A stretch of DNA of 64,000 nucleotides, taken from Mesorhizobium sp. AR02 (GTDB taxonomy: Bacteria; Pseudomonadota; Alphaproteobacteria; Rhizobiales; Rhizobiaceae). Positions 21,935 through 32,104 of this stretch are shown in pieces. Below the pieces are notes generated by a model. That model searched no databases. It saw nothing but the letters and a program-made list of their open reading frames with translations, and was not told the origin of the DNA. The stretch's first letter is position 1, and every line of letters starts with the position of its first letter. The position numbers were made by a program, and so were the translations under genes. The stretch spans positions 3,224,001 to 3,288,000 of the forward strand of contig NZ_CP080531.1 in the NCBI RefSeq assembly GCF_024746835.1. Reading direction: 5' to 3'.

Positions 21935-22149
21935 GCGATTGCAGCAGCTTGTGTCGTGGCGTCCCTCATGCGGCGCGGCTGGACGAATTGAGCCGATTTA
22001 TCTATAAGCCGGCCATTCCGACAGAGAACGCCGTGCTTCCGCGGGTTGCACCTGGGACGCTCTGAGATTTTGAATTCGAGCATTTATGCAAAGGCGAGGT
22101 GATCCACCTTGCTGCAGGATGCTCTAGCCGAGAAGACGACAGGGGTGCC

Positions 22150-22899
22150 ATGGCTGGCCATTCACAGTTCAAGAACATCATGCACCGCAAGGGCCGTCAG
22201 GACGCGGTGCGGTCGAAAATGTTTTCCAAGCTGGCGCGCGAAATCACCGTGGCCGCCAAGAGCGGTACGCCCGACCCATCGATGAATCCACGCCTGCGAC
22301 TGGCGATCCAGAACGCCAAGGCGGTGTCGATGCCGAAGGACAACATTCAGCGCGCCATCAACAAGGCGTCGATGGGCGACGCCGAAAACTACGAGGCGGT
22401 GCGCTACGAAGGCTATGGTCCAGGTGGCGTCGCCGTCATCGTCGAGGCCTTGACAGACAACCGCAACCGCTCGGCGTCGAATGTCCGCGCGGCCTTCACC
22501 AAGGCCGGCGGCGCGATGGGCGAAACCGGCTCGGTGTCCTTCATGTGGGACCGTGTTGGCGAAATCTATTATCCGGCCTCGGCCGGCAGCGCCGACAAGG
22601 TCATGGAAGCGGCGATCGAAGCCGGCGCCGACGACGTGGAAAGCGACGAGGAAGGCCACACGATCTATTGCGCCTTCGAGAATCTCGGCGAGGTGTCGAA
22701 GGCACTGGAAGCCTCGCTCGGCGAGGCAGAATCGGTGAAGCTGATCTGGCGGCCACAGAACAATGTTCCGGTCGACGAGGAGCGGGCACAATCACTGATG
22801 AAGCTGGTCGCCACGCTCGAGGACGACGATGACGTGCAAAGCGTCTACGCCAACTTCGAGGTCGACGACGAGACGCTGGCCAAGCTCAGCGCGGCGTGA
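22150..22899 (+). CDS. yebC: YebC/PmpR family protein
   Basis: A 249-residue YebC. The N-terminus [20 protein letters not shown] and the middle block [12 protein letters not shown] are diagnostic. The family is described as transcriptional regulators and, more recently, as ribosome-associated factors helping translation of proline-rich stretches. In many bacteria yebC lies next to ruvCAB; here ruvC is about 30 kb away. A small SelT/W-like gene overlaps or follows its stop. Confidence 0.95.
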   Translation: MAGHSQFKNIMHRKGRQDAVRSKMFSKLAREITVAAKSGTPDPSMNPRLRLAIQNAKAVSMPKDNIQRAINKASMGDAENYEAVRYEGYGPGGVAVIVEALTDNRNRSASNVRAAFTKAGGAMGETGSVSFMWDRVGEIYYPASAGSADKVMEAAIEAGADDVESDEEGHTIYCAFENLGEVSKALEASLGEAESVKLIWRPQNNVPVDEERAQSLMKLVATLEDDDDVQSVYANFEVDDETLAKLSAA

Positions 22900-22910
22900 T
22901 CGGCCAGGAT

Positions 22911-23258
22911 ATGAGCAGAGCTCAATCCGATATGAGCGAGAAGCCGTTGCCCACCATCCGCATCACCTATTGCACGCAGTGCCAGTGGTTGCTGCGCGCC
23001 GGCTGGATGGCGCAGGAGCTGCTCTCCACCTTCGGCACCGATCTCGGCGAAGTCACGCTGGTGCCCGGCACCGGCGGCATCTTCACCATCTCCTGTAATG
23101 ACGTGCTGGTCTGGGACCGCAAGCGCGATGGCGGCTTTCCGGACGCGGCAAAGCTCAAGCAGCTGGTGCGTGACGTGATCGACCCGGATCGCGATCTCGG
23201 TCATTCCGACCGCAAGGGCCACACGTCAAAGGGGCACACGCAAAAAGACCCCGCCTGA
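22911..23258 (+). CDS. SelT/SelW/SelH family thioredoxin-like protein
   Basis: A 115-residue Rdx-family protein. The redox motif is CTQC in RITYCTQCQWLLRAGWMAQELL (cysteine instead of selenocysteine), followed by LVPGTGGIFTISCNDVLVWDR and the FPDAAKLKQLVRD helix. A redox role is inferred; the substrate is unknown. ATG 22911 is chosen (AGGA upstream); a GTG at 22896 overlapping the yebC stop and an ATG at 22932 are alternatives. The end overlaps a terminator hairpin. Confidence 0.85.
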   Translation: MSRAQSDMSEKPLPTIRITYCTQCQWLLRAGWMAQELLSTFGTDLGEVTLVPGTGGIFTISCNDVLVWDRKRDGGFPDAAKLKQLVRDVIDPDRDLGHSDRKGHTSKGHTQKDPA

Positions 23259-23275
23259 GCGGAGTCCTTTGCGTT
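23243..23275. terminator. Bidirectional terminator
   Basis: GACCCCGC (23247-23254) pairs with GCGGAGTC around the loop CTGA, with five A on the left and CTTT on the right. The better U-run is on the leftward transcript, so it mainly ends the DUF1772 operon; it also closes the yebC unit. It overlaps the 3' end of the SelT/W-like gene. Confidence 0.75.
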
Positions 23276-23288
23276 TCGGAAGGCCTCC

Positions 23289-23765
23289 TTAGAGCAATGC
23301 GAAGATAAAGCAGGCCATCGCCACGATGGCGGTGATGGTACGGACGTGGTTCCACATCACCCATTGGCTCAGGTGGTTCGCCCACACGGCGGCGCCGTTG
23401 CTGCTGGCCGGGTCGACGGCGGCAAGCGCGTCGTTGAGCGGCACGTTGAAGACCATGGTCACAATCGGGTTGCCGATCAGGTAGACCACCGCGCCGGCAA
23501 GCAGCCAGTAAGAGCCGGACTGGCTCCAGCCCATGATGGCGGCGGCGATAAGCACCAGACAGAGCAGTCCGGTGCCGAAGAGCGCCGTCATGAAAGTCGG
23601 CGTGATCACCGTGATATTGATCGAATTCATCGCCGCGATGCCGCTCGGGACGGGCAGGCGGGCAAGTGCTGCCATGACGAAGTTGGAAAAGGCGAAGAAC
23701 ACGCCGCCGACGACGCCCGAGCCGATTGCGGCGATGATGGTGAGGGCGGGAACAAGCTTGGTCAT
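23289..23765 (-). CDS. DUF1772 (anthrone oxygenase-like) membrane protein
   Basis: A 158-residue membrane protein with four hydrophobic segments. The N-terminal block GSGVVGGVFFAFSNFVMAAL and AMNSINITVITPTFM are typical of DUF1772. Some fungal relatives are anthrone oxygenases; the bacterial role is unknown. It follows the NmrA-like gene with one base between stop and start, so they are translated together, probably under the TetR gene next door. Confidence 0.85.
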   Translation of the reverse strand: MTKLVPALTIIAAIGSGVVGGVFFAFSNFVMAALARLPVPSGIAAMNSINITVITPTFMTALFGTGLLCLVLIAAAIMGWSQSGSYWLLAGAVVYLIGNPIVTMVFNVPLNDALAAVDPASSNGAAVWANHLSQWVMWNHVRTITAIVAMACFIFALL

Positions 23766-23766
23766 T

Positions 23767-24594
23767 TCAGTTGCTCCAGATGCCGGTTGCGGCGGTTTCG
23801 GTTGCGTAGGCGGAAAAGTCTTTCGGCGCACGGCCAAGCACGCGCTGTACGCCGTCGGTGAGCGACTCGTTGCGGCCGTCGAGCACCTGGGTGAACAGCT
23901 CATCGAGCAGCCAGACGATTTCGGGTGGCAGTTCATGCGACGTGACAGCGGCCGTGAACTCGTCATGCGAAATTCTGACAAAGCGGATGTCGCGTCCTGC
24001 CGCCTTGTCAATCTCAGCGACCGCGTCGGCGAAGCTCAACAGCCGCGGCCCCGTGAGCTCATAGAGCTGGCCGAGATGACCGGGCTGGGTCAGCACCGCT
24101 TCGGCGGCGTCGGCGATGTCGTCGACATCGACAAAGGGTTCGCCGACCGGTCCGACCGGCAGTGCGACCTCGCCCGCCAGCAGCGGCTCGACGAGAAAGC
24201 CTTCGCTGAAATTCTGCGAGAACCAGGCGCAGCGCAGGATCGTCCAGTCGGCCCCGGAAGTCTTCAGCATCTCTTCGGCGCGCTGCGCCTCGTGCTCGCC
24301 GCGGCCCGACAAAAGCACCAGCCGGCGAACGCCATGCCGCACGGCAAGGCGGGCGAATGCACCAATCACTTCGGCGGCGCCCGGCACTGCGATGTCGGGA
24401 TAGTAGCTGATGTACACCGCGCTGACGCCCTCGAGTGCAGGAGCCCAGCTTGCGGGAGCTTCCCAGTCGAAACGCGGCGCGGCGGAACGGGAACCGATCC
24501 GTACCGGAATGCCGCGCGCGGTCAGCCGCTCGGCGAGACGGCGGCCGGTCTTGCCGGTGCCGCCGAGAATCAGGATTGGTTTGGTGTTGGTCAT
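23767..24594 (-). CDS. NmrA-like NAD(P)H-binding oxidoreductase
   Basis: A 275-residue atypical short-chain dehydrogenase. The dinucleotide site is ILILGGTGKTGRRLAERL at residues 7-24, with RIGSRS after strand 2. The catalytic YxxxK of classical SDRs is absent, as expected for NmrA/TMR-like proteins, which sense or use NAD(P)H or reduce quinones. It is divergent from a TetR gene and leads a two-gene unit with the DUF1772 gene. Confidence 0.88.
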   Translation of the reverse strand: MTNTKPILILGGTGKTGRRLAERLTARGIPVRIGSRSAAPRFDWEAPASWAPALEGVSAVYISYYPDIAVPGAAEVIGAFARLAVRHGVRRLVLLSGRGEHEAQRAEEMLKTSGADWTILRCAWFSQNFSEGFLVEPLLAGEVALPVGPVGEPFVDVDDIADAAEAVLTQPGHLGQLYELTGPRLLSFADAVAEIDKAAGRDIRFVRISHDEFTAAVTSHELPPEIVWLLDELFTQVLDGRNESLTDGVQRVLGRAPKDFSAYATETAATGIWSN

Positions 24595-24612
24595 GGTGGT
24601 TTTCCTCTGTTA

Positions 24613-24665
24613 CAAAACATGAGTAATCCTCACATTTGCAAAACGTGATAAACCCTCGTATTTTG
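24613..24665. promoter_or_regulatory. Two tandem operator-like repeats for the TetR protein
   Basis: In the 124-bp divergent region, CAAAACATGAGTAATCCTC (from 24613) recurs 26 bp later as CAAAACGTGATAAACCCTC (from 24639), each followed by an inverted CATTTG or ATTTTG end. The pair forms two imperfect dyads in tandem covering both start regions, as expected for a TetR repressor that controls itself and the NmrA operon. Confidence 0.55.
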
Positions 24666-24718
24666 CGAGTCAAGCCATTTCCTCGGCGATTTGCCGATGC
24701 GTTTGTTGGAGACAGTCC

Positions 24719-25348
24719 ATGGAAGGCACGCCGGCCAATGAGCAGATGGCTTCGCCACGGCGGGCGCCAAGCCAGCAACGCAGTCGCGAGCGGGTCGAGC
24801 GCATGCTGGCCGCAGCCTCGGCACTGATCACCGAGCAAGGCAGCGATGCCATGCGCATGGGCGAAGTCGCCGAACGGGCAGGGGTATCGATCGGCTCGCT
24901 CTACCAGTTCTTTCCCGACAAGCGGGCGATCATCTGGGCGTTGGCCGAGCGCTACACCGCCGAAAGCCAGGCCTGCATCTCGGCCGAACTCAAGGATGTC
25001 AGCGATGCCGAAGGCCTGCGGCGGGCTTTCTCGAAGTTGGTCGACATCTATTATCGGCTGTTCCTGGCCGAGCCGGTGATGCGCGACATCTGGTCGGGCA
25101 CGCAGGCCGACAAGGCGCTGCGCCAACTCGAACTCGCCGACAGCCGGGCCAACGCTGAATTCCTTGTAGCGGTGCTGAAGCGATTGCGTCCCGGTGCCGA
25201 CCCGGTCTCCCTGGAGACGACCGCATTTCTCATCTGGCAGATGGGCGAGGCCGCGATGCGGCTGGCGATCTCGGTCGACCGGCAGGAAGGCGACAGGCTG
25301 GTCGCCGCCTACAAGCGCATGGCGCTGCGGGAACTGACCGGAGACTGA
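24719..25348 (+). CDS. TetR family transcriptional regulator
   Basis: A 209-residue TetR protein. The HTH spans about residues 20-65 (RVERMLAAASALITEQG, MRMGEVAERAGVSIGSLYQFFPDKRAI); the rest is the helical ligand domain. It is divergent from the NmrA/DUF1772 pair, its likely target, with tandem repeats between them. The inducing ligand is unknown. Its end is 16 bp from the convergent AraC gene. Confidence 0.92.
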   Translation: MEGTPANEQMASPRRAPSQQRSRERVERMLAAASALITEQGSDAMRMGEVAERAGVSIGSLYQFFPDKRAIIWALAERYTAESQACISAELKDVSDAEGLRRAFSKLVDIYYRLFLAEPVMRDIWSGTQADKALRQLELADSRANAEFLVAVLKRLRPGADPVSLETTAFLIWQMGEAAMRLAISVDRQEGDRLVAAYKRMALRELTGD

Positions 25349-25364
25349 GTGGCAATGCGCGTGT

Positions 25365-26528
25365 TCATTTTCCACCCTCCGGCAAAGATGTGGCCGGCAA
25401 AGATGTGGCCGGCAAAGATGTGGCCGGCAAAGATGTGGCTGGTAAGGATGTGGCTGGTAAGGATGTGGCCGACAAGGATGTGACCGACATCGCACCGCCT
25501 GGCGGCTGGTGCTCAAGCCGCCATGCCTTCGGGCTCAGGCCGGTGATGCGCAGGAACTCGCGGTTGAAGTTCGATTTGCTGAGGAAACCGGCGTCGAACA
25601 TGATGCGGGTGATCGGTTCGTCCGTCGTCGCCAGCAGGCGGCGCGCCTCGTCGATCCGCTGGTTGTTGACATATTGCGACACGCTCGATCCGTGGATGCG
25701 ATTGATCGCCGACGACACTTGCCGTGCTGGCAGGCCGAGCCGCCTGGCGATGCGCCCAAGGTTGAGATCGACATCCTTGTAGAGTTCCTTCGACTGCATC
25801 AGCGCGTCGACCGCCGCCGCGATCGCGGAGTCTTCGCTGGTTGCCCGTGGTGCGGTTTGCAGCTGAGGCTCTTCTTCCTCGTCTTCGTCCGGTGCGGCGG
25901 TTTCGCTGGCGACGGCGGCAGCACCCCCAAGCAGCAGCAGCGCCAGCACGTTGCCGCCGGCAATCACCGCGCCGGAATGAGCACCGCCGGTCCATTGCAT
26001 GTCGAAACTGATGATGATGTCGGTGATCGGTGACGCGAGGAGCGCCAGCGCCGTCACCCACAGCGATCGGTAGGACCGCAAGACGCCGTCGAGGCGCGAT
26101 TCGACAAGGACATCGGGGCCAGCCAGTGCAAGCCAAAGAAGCGCGAACCCATATGACAGGAACACAAGGATGATCACCGGCCCAACCGGCTCGCGCCAGA
26201 AGATCAGCAGCAAGGCAACCAGGCAGGCCGGCAGCAGATGCGGCCACAGCCGTGCCAGGCGATGCTCCGATCGTTCCTTCGTCAAGCCGCTGAAGGCGAT
26301 CCAGGCAAGCGGTGCGATCAGCGTCGCCAGCACCGACTGGACCGGCATCATTGCCCTGACATCATAACCCCAGCGGATGCCGATCAGCACCGACTGCAAG
26401 GCATAGGCGGCCATCAGCAGCATGAAGGCGATGTGCTCGCGCAGATCGGCCTCGTTTCGGCGGATCATCTGCACAAGCAGGATGACGAGCAGCAGGGCAA
26501 CGACGAACGGCAAGGGAATGAAGATCAT
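25365..26528 (-). CDS. AraC family regulator with membrane-spanning N-terminus
   Basis: A 387-residue protein. About seven hydrophobic segments occupy residues 1-210, an acidic stretch (DEDEEEE) follows, then an AraC HTH domain (about 255-350: LGRIARRLGLPARQVSSAIN, FDAGFLSKSNFNREFLRITGLSPKAWR). It is thus a membrane-bound one-component regulator sensing something at or in the membrane. The tail is a run of TSLPA pentapeptides encoded by a 15-bp tandem repeat. ATG 26528 is used; a TTG 13 codons earlier (26567) is possible. Divergent from the exported protein at 26689, its most likely target. Confidence 0.87.
   Translation of the reverse strand: MIFIPLPFVVALLLVILLVQMIRRNEADLREHIAFMLLMAAYALQSVLIGIRWGYDVRAMMPVQSVLATLIAPLAWIAFSGLTKERSEHRLARLWPHLLPACLVALLLIFWREPVGPVIILVFLSYGFALLWLALAGPDVLVESRLDGVLRSYRSLWVTALALLASPITDIIISFDMQWTGGAHSGAVIAGGNVLALLLLGGAAAVASETAAPDEDEEEEPQLQTAPRATSEDSAIAAAVDALMQSKELYKDVDLNLGRIARRLGLPARQVSSAINRIHGSSVSQYVNNQRIDEARRLLATTDEPITRIMFDAGFLSKSNFNREFLRITGLSPKAWRLEHQPPGGAMSVTSLSATSLPATSLPATSLPATSLPATSLPATSLPEGGK
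25381..25485. repeat. Seven tandem 15-bp repeats at the 3' end of an AraC-type gene
   Basis: Seven consecutive 15-bp units: three identical GGCAAAGATGTGGCC units, then four with one to four changes, degenerating toward the right. On the minus strand they encode the pentapeptide (T/A)SLPA at the C-terminus of the AraC-type regulator. The unit keeps the frame, so copy-number change would lengthen or shorten the protein without breaking it. Confidence 0.95.
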
Positions 26529-26688
26529 GATCGCAAGCGTGGTTCCAGGGCTGGCAGCGACCGACAATGACCTGGATTGCGTTCACGGTCGTCCCGGATC
26601 GCGATCGAGGTCGCGGATATCGACGCCCCGGGTCATTCCGACAGCGCCACGGTCCAGGCGGGACCGCCACACATGATCGGAGATATCA

Positions 26689-27396
26689 ATGAAATCCGCA
26701 ATTCTTGGCCTGCTGTCTTTCGGCAGCGTCGTGCTTGCGTCACCGGCAAGCGGGGATGCCGGCAAGACACTCGATCTCGCCGGCGTGAACGCCGTCATCA
26801 TATCCGGCGAAGCCAGTTCCGTCAGGCTCACCACTTCGGCCTCGGCGCCTTACCAGGCGACGATCGGCAGCCGCCGCGAAGGCTGGTTCGCGCGCTGGTA
26901 TTCGAGCTGGTTCGCCAATGACTGCAGCCTTGCCAGCGACATGAGGCTGGAGGCCTCGACATTGCGTATCGACGTTGCCTCCTCCTCATGGCCGGATCCC
27001 TCCGACTGCAGGGTCGAGATCAATGCCAACATTCAGCCCGAAAGTTCGGTGTCGATCGATCAGGCGGCGCTGCAGGCCAACATGGCGGGGAATTTCTCCA
27101 CCATCGCCATAACCAGCAAGGCGGCCGATGTTTCGCTGGACGGGCATGCCTCGACCGTCGACCTCAAAGGTGACGCGCTGAAAGCCAATCTCGCCTTTGA
27201 CAGCATCAGGCAGGACGAAAACATCGCCATCACCGGCAAGGCACTGGACGCCACGCTGTCCTTCGGCCAGGGGGTTGCGATCAGCTATTCGGTCACCGCG
27301 ACGGCGTCCTTAGTCGACAGCTCGCTTGCCAGTACCGCCGGTGCCAAGCCCTCGGTTGTCATCAAGGGTGACTTTGTTCGTGCCACCATTCGTTGA
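26689..27396 (+). CDS. Exported protein with beta-solenoid-like pattern (DUF4097-like)
   Basis: A 235-residue protein with a signal peptide (about residues 1-22). The remainder is rich in Ser, Thr, Ala and short beta-strands that repeat the pattern xhxhxGxxxxhxh (for example SLDGHASTVDLKGDALKANLAF), recalling the GIN/DUF4097 type of right-handed solenoid in putative adhesins. No catalytic motif is seen. It is divergent from a membrane-bound AraC regulator and ends in a strong terminator, so it forms its own unit. Confidence 0.65.
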   Translation: MKSAILGLLSFGSVVLASPASGDAGKTLDLAGVNAVIISGEASSVRLTTSASAPYQATIGSRREGWFARWYSSWFANDCSLASDMRLEASTLRIDVASSSWPDPSDCRVEINANIQPESSVSIDQAALQANMAGNFSTIAITSKAADVSLDGHASTVDLKGDALKANLAFDSIRQDENIAITGKALDATLSFGQGVAISYSVTATASLVDSSLASTAGAKPSVVIKGDFVRATIR

Positions 27397-27398
27397 AC

Positions 27399-27426
27399 AA
27401 AAAACCCGCCTCGAAGGCGGGTTTTT
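27399..27426. terminator. Bidirectional terminator
   Basis: ACCCGCC (27404-27410), loop TCGAA, GGCGGGT with six A before and five T after. It lies between the exported-protein gene and the convergent rpmE gene and can end both transcripts. Confidence 0.92.
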
Positions 27427-27452
27427 GATTCTGCGGCGATGCCGAAGTGGGC

Positions 27453-27674
27453 TTAGAGGCCGAAACCTTCGAAACGCTTCTTGAACTTCGACAGACGGCC
27501 GCCGCGGTCGAGCAGGGTCTGCTGGCCGCCGGTCCAGGCCGGGTGCGTGGTCGGGTCGATATCGAGGTTCATCGTATCGCCTTCCTTGCCCCAGGTCGAA
27601 CGGGTCGTGTATTCGGTGCCGTCGGTCATGACGACCTTGATGGTGTGGTAGTCGGGATGAATAGCGCTCTTCAT
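27453..27674 (-). CDS. rpmE: 50S ribosomal protein L31
   Basis: A 73-residue L31 ([21 protein letters not shown] at the start, [22 protein letters not shown] at the end). It lacks the zinc-binding CxxC pairs of the Cys-positive form, as usual in alphaproteobacteria. It is a component of the large ribosomal subunit, transcribed alone and leftward from the 207-bp region shared with the divergent ABC exporter gene. Confidence 0.96.
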   Translation of the reverse strand: MKSAIHPDYHTIKVVMTDGTEYTTRSTWGKEGDTMNLDIDPTTHPAWTGGQQTLLDRGGRLSKFKKRFEGFGL

Positions 27675-27880
27675 GGTTCGGTTCCTGGCTTGCCGGCGCG
27701 GCTGACGGGCGTAAGCCTGCGTCGATGCGCCTCTTTTTAAAACTCGAAGCCGCAGCTATTGAGGAGCCACGGCTTCTAAAACGGTCGGCGTGCCTATACA
27801 TCAGGCGGAATTGAATCACAAGGCCGCGGCAAGCGCATATTGAGGCGCATGAAGCTGAAGCGGCTAGAGGAAACACCGAG

Positions 27881-29680
<1,800 letters not shown>

Positions 29681-29683
29681 GTG

Positions 29684-29740
29684 TTTTGTTTTGACGCAAT
29701 TCCGGACGGAAAACCGTTTCACACCTTTCGTGGAATTGCT
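29684..29740. repeat. GCAATTCC/GGAATTGC palindromic repeat, copy 1
   Basis: GCAATTCC (29696-29703) and GGAATTGC (29732-29739) enclose AAAACCGTTTCACACCTTTC. The same frame, including the preceding TGTTTTGAC and the central AAACCG-TTCACAC-TTT, recurs at 37431-37514. It lies after the ABC exporter stop. A dispersed rhizobial intergenic repeat. Confidence 0.75.
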
Positions 29741-29798
29741 TTGGCTGGTCCTCACCGCGATCTGAAATGCCGCCAGAGGTTTACGCCGCCTTATTGAA

Positions 29799-30845
29799 CT
29801 ACTTGGGTACGGTGTAGAACTCGTGGGTGTTCATCTGGGCATTGATTCCCGGCATGCCGTCGGACTGGAAGGAGCCACCGGCTACGTGGAACTCGCTGCC
29901 AATGAAACCGGCTACGAAGCCGTGGCGGGCAATCTGCATATGCGGCAGAGTCTGCCACGTGTCGGTCGCGGGATCGTAGGCCTCAAGCGCCCAGAATGTG
30001 CGCTTGCCCGCTGCGTCCTGGTACTCGCCACCCGTCACATAGATCTTCCAACCATAGGCACCGCCCGACACCCCGCCCCGCGGTGTGGGGGAACGGCCCT
30101 TGTAGGTCCAGGAATCGGATTTTGGATCGTATTCCTCGACCAGATCGGTGACGTCGCTCTTGGTTACGAAGGGCAGACCAATTCGACCGTCAATCGCATA
30201 AATCTTCCCACCAACAGCGGCGGCGAGAAAATGATTGCGGCCGGTCTGCATCGGAGCCCGGCTTGCCCAGATGCCGGAGGCGGGGTCGTAGACCTCGACA
30301 GTCCTGCCGACGATGTTGGGAACACCAGCCCAAAGGGGCTCCTTCATGTCGCGGCCATCCTCATGGGCATGCGCGCCGCCGACGACGTAGATTTTTCCGT
30401 CGAGTACCACAGCCGCCGCCGCTCCACGGGCCGTTGGCATAGGCGGAAGCTTGGACCAGCTGTCGGTCTTCGGTTCGTATACAAAAGCATCCGCGGTCGG
30501 TTGCCATTCCTTGGTGCCCGGCTTTCCGACGAATCCACCGAACACGTAGACTTTGCCGTCGTAAGCCACAGTTGCGGTATGATGAGCCGGCTCAGGCATT
30601 GCCGCTCTCTGCGACCAGGTCTTCGTATTTTCGTCATACATCACAACCGTGCCAACGGGCATGACCTCCGGCACGTCGATGCCGCCAATGACGAACCACT
30701 GGTTGCCCACCACAGCGCTGGAATTCTCGCTCTGAGGCTGTGGCATCGGTGTTCCCATCCGCCACGTGCCCTCCTGGGCGAACGCTGGCGCAAGATTAAG
30801 TGCCAGACTGATCACAGCAGCGGAAACCAGCAATTTCGTCTTCAT
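29799..30845 (-). CDS. Exported Kelch-repeat protein
   Basis: A 348-residue protein with a signal peptide (about residues 1-23, cut after AFA) and five or six Kelch motifs, seen as repeated YVFGG / YVVGG / YVTGG strands followed by W or Y-DP-T-W blocks. It should fold as a beta-propeller outside the cytoplasm; some relatives are sialate mutarotases or oxidases, but no active site is evident. ATG 30845 follows AAGGAG; a farther start would bury the signal peptide. It is divergent from a LysR gene, 263 bp away. Confidence 0.85.
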   Translation of the reverse strand: MKTKLLVSAAVISLALNLAPAFAQEGTWRMGTPMPQPQSENSSAVVGNQWFVIGGIDVPEVMPVGTVVMYDENTKTWSQRAAMPEPAHHTATVAYDGKVYVFGGFVGKPGTKEWQPTADAFVYEPKTDSWSKLPPMPTARGAAAAVVLDGKIYVVGGAHAHEDGRDMKEPLWAGVPNIVGRTVEVYDPASGIWASRAPMQTGRNHFLAAAVGGKIYAIDGRIGLPFVTKSDVTDLVEEYDPKSDSWTYKGRSPTPRGGVSGGAYGWKIYVTGGEYQDAAGKRTFWALEAYDPATDTWQTLPHMQIARHGFVAGFIGSEFHVAGGSFQSDGMPGINAQMNTHEFYTVPK

Positions 30846-31108
30846 CGGAAACTCCTTGGTTGCGGTCAGGCGCCGACCTGGAGTTGCCCGAGCGCCTTTC
30901 GTCTCGCGACAGGGGGTAACTGAACGTATGAACAATGAGAATTATCGATTGCGGAATGGCCCCTTTGGACCGGCTGAACAATGCTATGCTCAGCCTCGCT
31001 ATTCCGAAGCGCGCCCTTGGCGGGAGACTCGGCCTGCGGTCGGGAAATTTGAAGCTTGAGTGCGTGCCGAACCGTCAATCGAGGGCCGGACTCAAGCGAG
31101 GGGGACAA

Positions 31109-32053
31109 ATGCACAAGCCAGAATTGCGGGAGCTCATCGCCTTCGCGGAGGTTGCTCGGCAATTGAATTTTACCAGGGCCGCCGCAGCACTGGGGGTGTC
31201 GCTGCCCAGTTTCAGCCAAACGCTGAGGGGTCTGGAAGAGAAGCTCGGCGTGAGACTGCTCACACGAACCACCCGTAGCGTGTCGTTGACCGAGGCGGGC
31301 GAAGAGCTTCTTGCCAACATAGGCCCGATATTGAGCGGGCTGGACAGTGTCCTCGATGGATTGAACAAGTTCCGTAGCGCTACGGGTGGAAGACTGAGAA
31401 TTCTAGGTTCACGGACGGCAACAACCGTTCTGATAGCCCCTCTTATCGGCCGCTTCCTTACAAAGCACCCCGAAATTGAACTCGAAATCATCGTCGATGA
31501 TCTTCATCTTGATCTGGTGGAACACCGCATCGACGCCGGCATTCAGGTCGGAGAACGCATCGAGAAGGACATGATCGCCGTTCGGATCGCCGATCCCTTC
31601 AACGAAGTTCTCTTTGCTGCGAAAGACTACCTGCTGGCTCACGGCGAGCCCAGCGCGCCCAGCGCGCTCGTCGATCACTGGTGCGTTCGCCTTCGATCCC
31701 CGTGGGACGGCACAATTCGACCCTGGACCCTGCACAAGGGGGCCGAGAAGGCCGAACCAGTCACCGGCACGCACGTCGTGGCCAACGATCTCCGTGCGGT
31801 TGCCAGCGCGATTGCCGGAGGCGCCGGAATCGGCCTGGTGCCAACTGTTCTTCTGCAGGATGAGCTGCGATCGGGGCGCGTCGTGACTGTCCTCGATGGG
31901 TGGGCTTCCCAGATCTCCGGGATCTACTTGTACTATCCCAGCCGCCGACAGATTCCTGCAGCCCTTGCTGCCCTTATAACGTTCATGAAGCAGAACAGGT
32001 CCGCGCCAATATCCGCCTGCACCGAAAAGGCCACAGGCGCGGCAGAATCCTAG
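31109..32053 (+). CDS. LysR family transcriptional regulator
   Basis: A 314-residue LysR protein with the HTH at residues 3-62 (ELIAFAEVARQLNFTRAAAALGVSLPSFSQTLRGLEEKLGVRLL) and a LysR substrate domain of the DhcR/CrgA type. ATG 31109 follows GAGGGGG; in-frame upstream codons would add 58 residues unlike the family. It sits between the Kelch gene (divergent) and the exported-protein genes at 32.1-33.4 kb (convergent), which are its candidate targets. Confidence 0.9.
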   Translation: MHKPELRELIAFAEVARQLNFTRAAAALGVSLPSFSQTLRGLEEKLGVRLLTRTTRSVSLTEAGEELLANIGPILSGLDSVLDGLNKFRSATGGRLRILGSRTATTVLIAPLIGRFLTKHPEIELEIIVDDLHLDLVEHRIDAGIQVGERIEKDMIAVRIADPFNEVLFAAKDYLLAHGEPSAPSALVDHWCVRLRSPWDGTIRPWTLHKGAEKAEPVTGTHVVANDLRAVASAIAGGAGIGLVPTVLLQDELRSGRVVTVLDGWASQISGIYLYYPSRRQIPAALAALITFMKQNRSAPISACTEKATGAAES

Positions 32054-32089
32054 AGGGCAGCGGCAACCCATTGGGTGGCCGCCGCCCTC
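32053..32089. terminator. Hairpin between convergent genes
   Basis: GAGGGC (32053-32058) with GCCCTC (32084-32089), and GCGGC with GCCGC inside, right after the LysR stop and 16 bases from the end of the convergent gene. There is no U-run, so termination here would be weak or Rho-assisted. Confidence 0.4.
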
Positions 32090-32104
32090 CTAAGAAAGCG
32101 GAAC

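Noticed and set aside
25381..25485. CRISPR array
   Set aside because: Units are only 15 bp with no spacers and are in frame inside a coding region; no cas genes are present.
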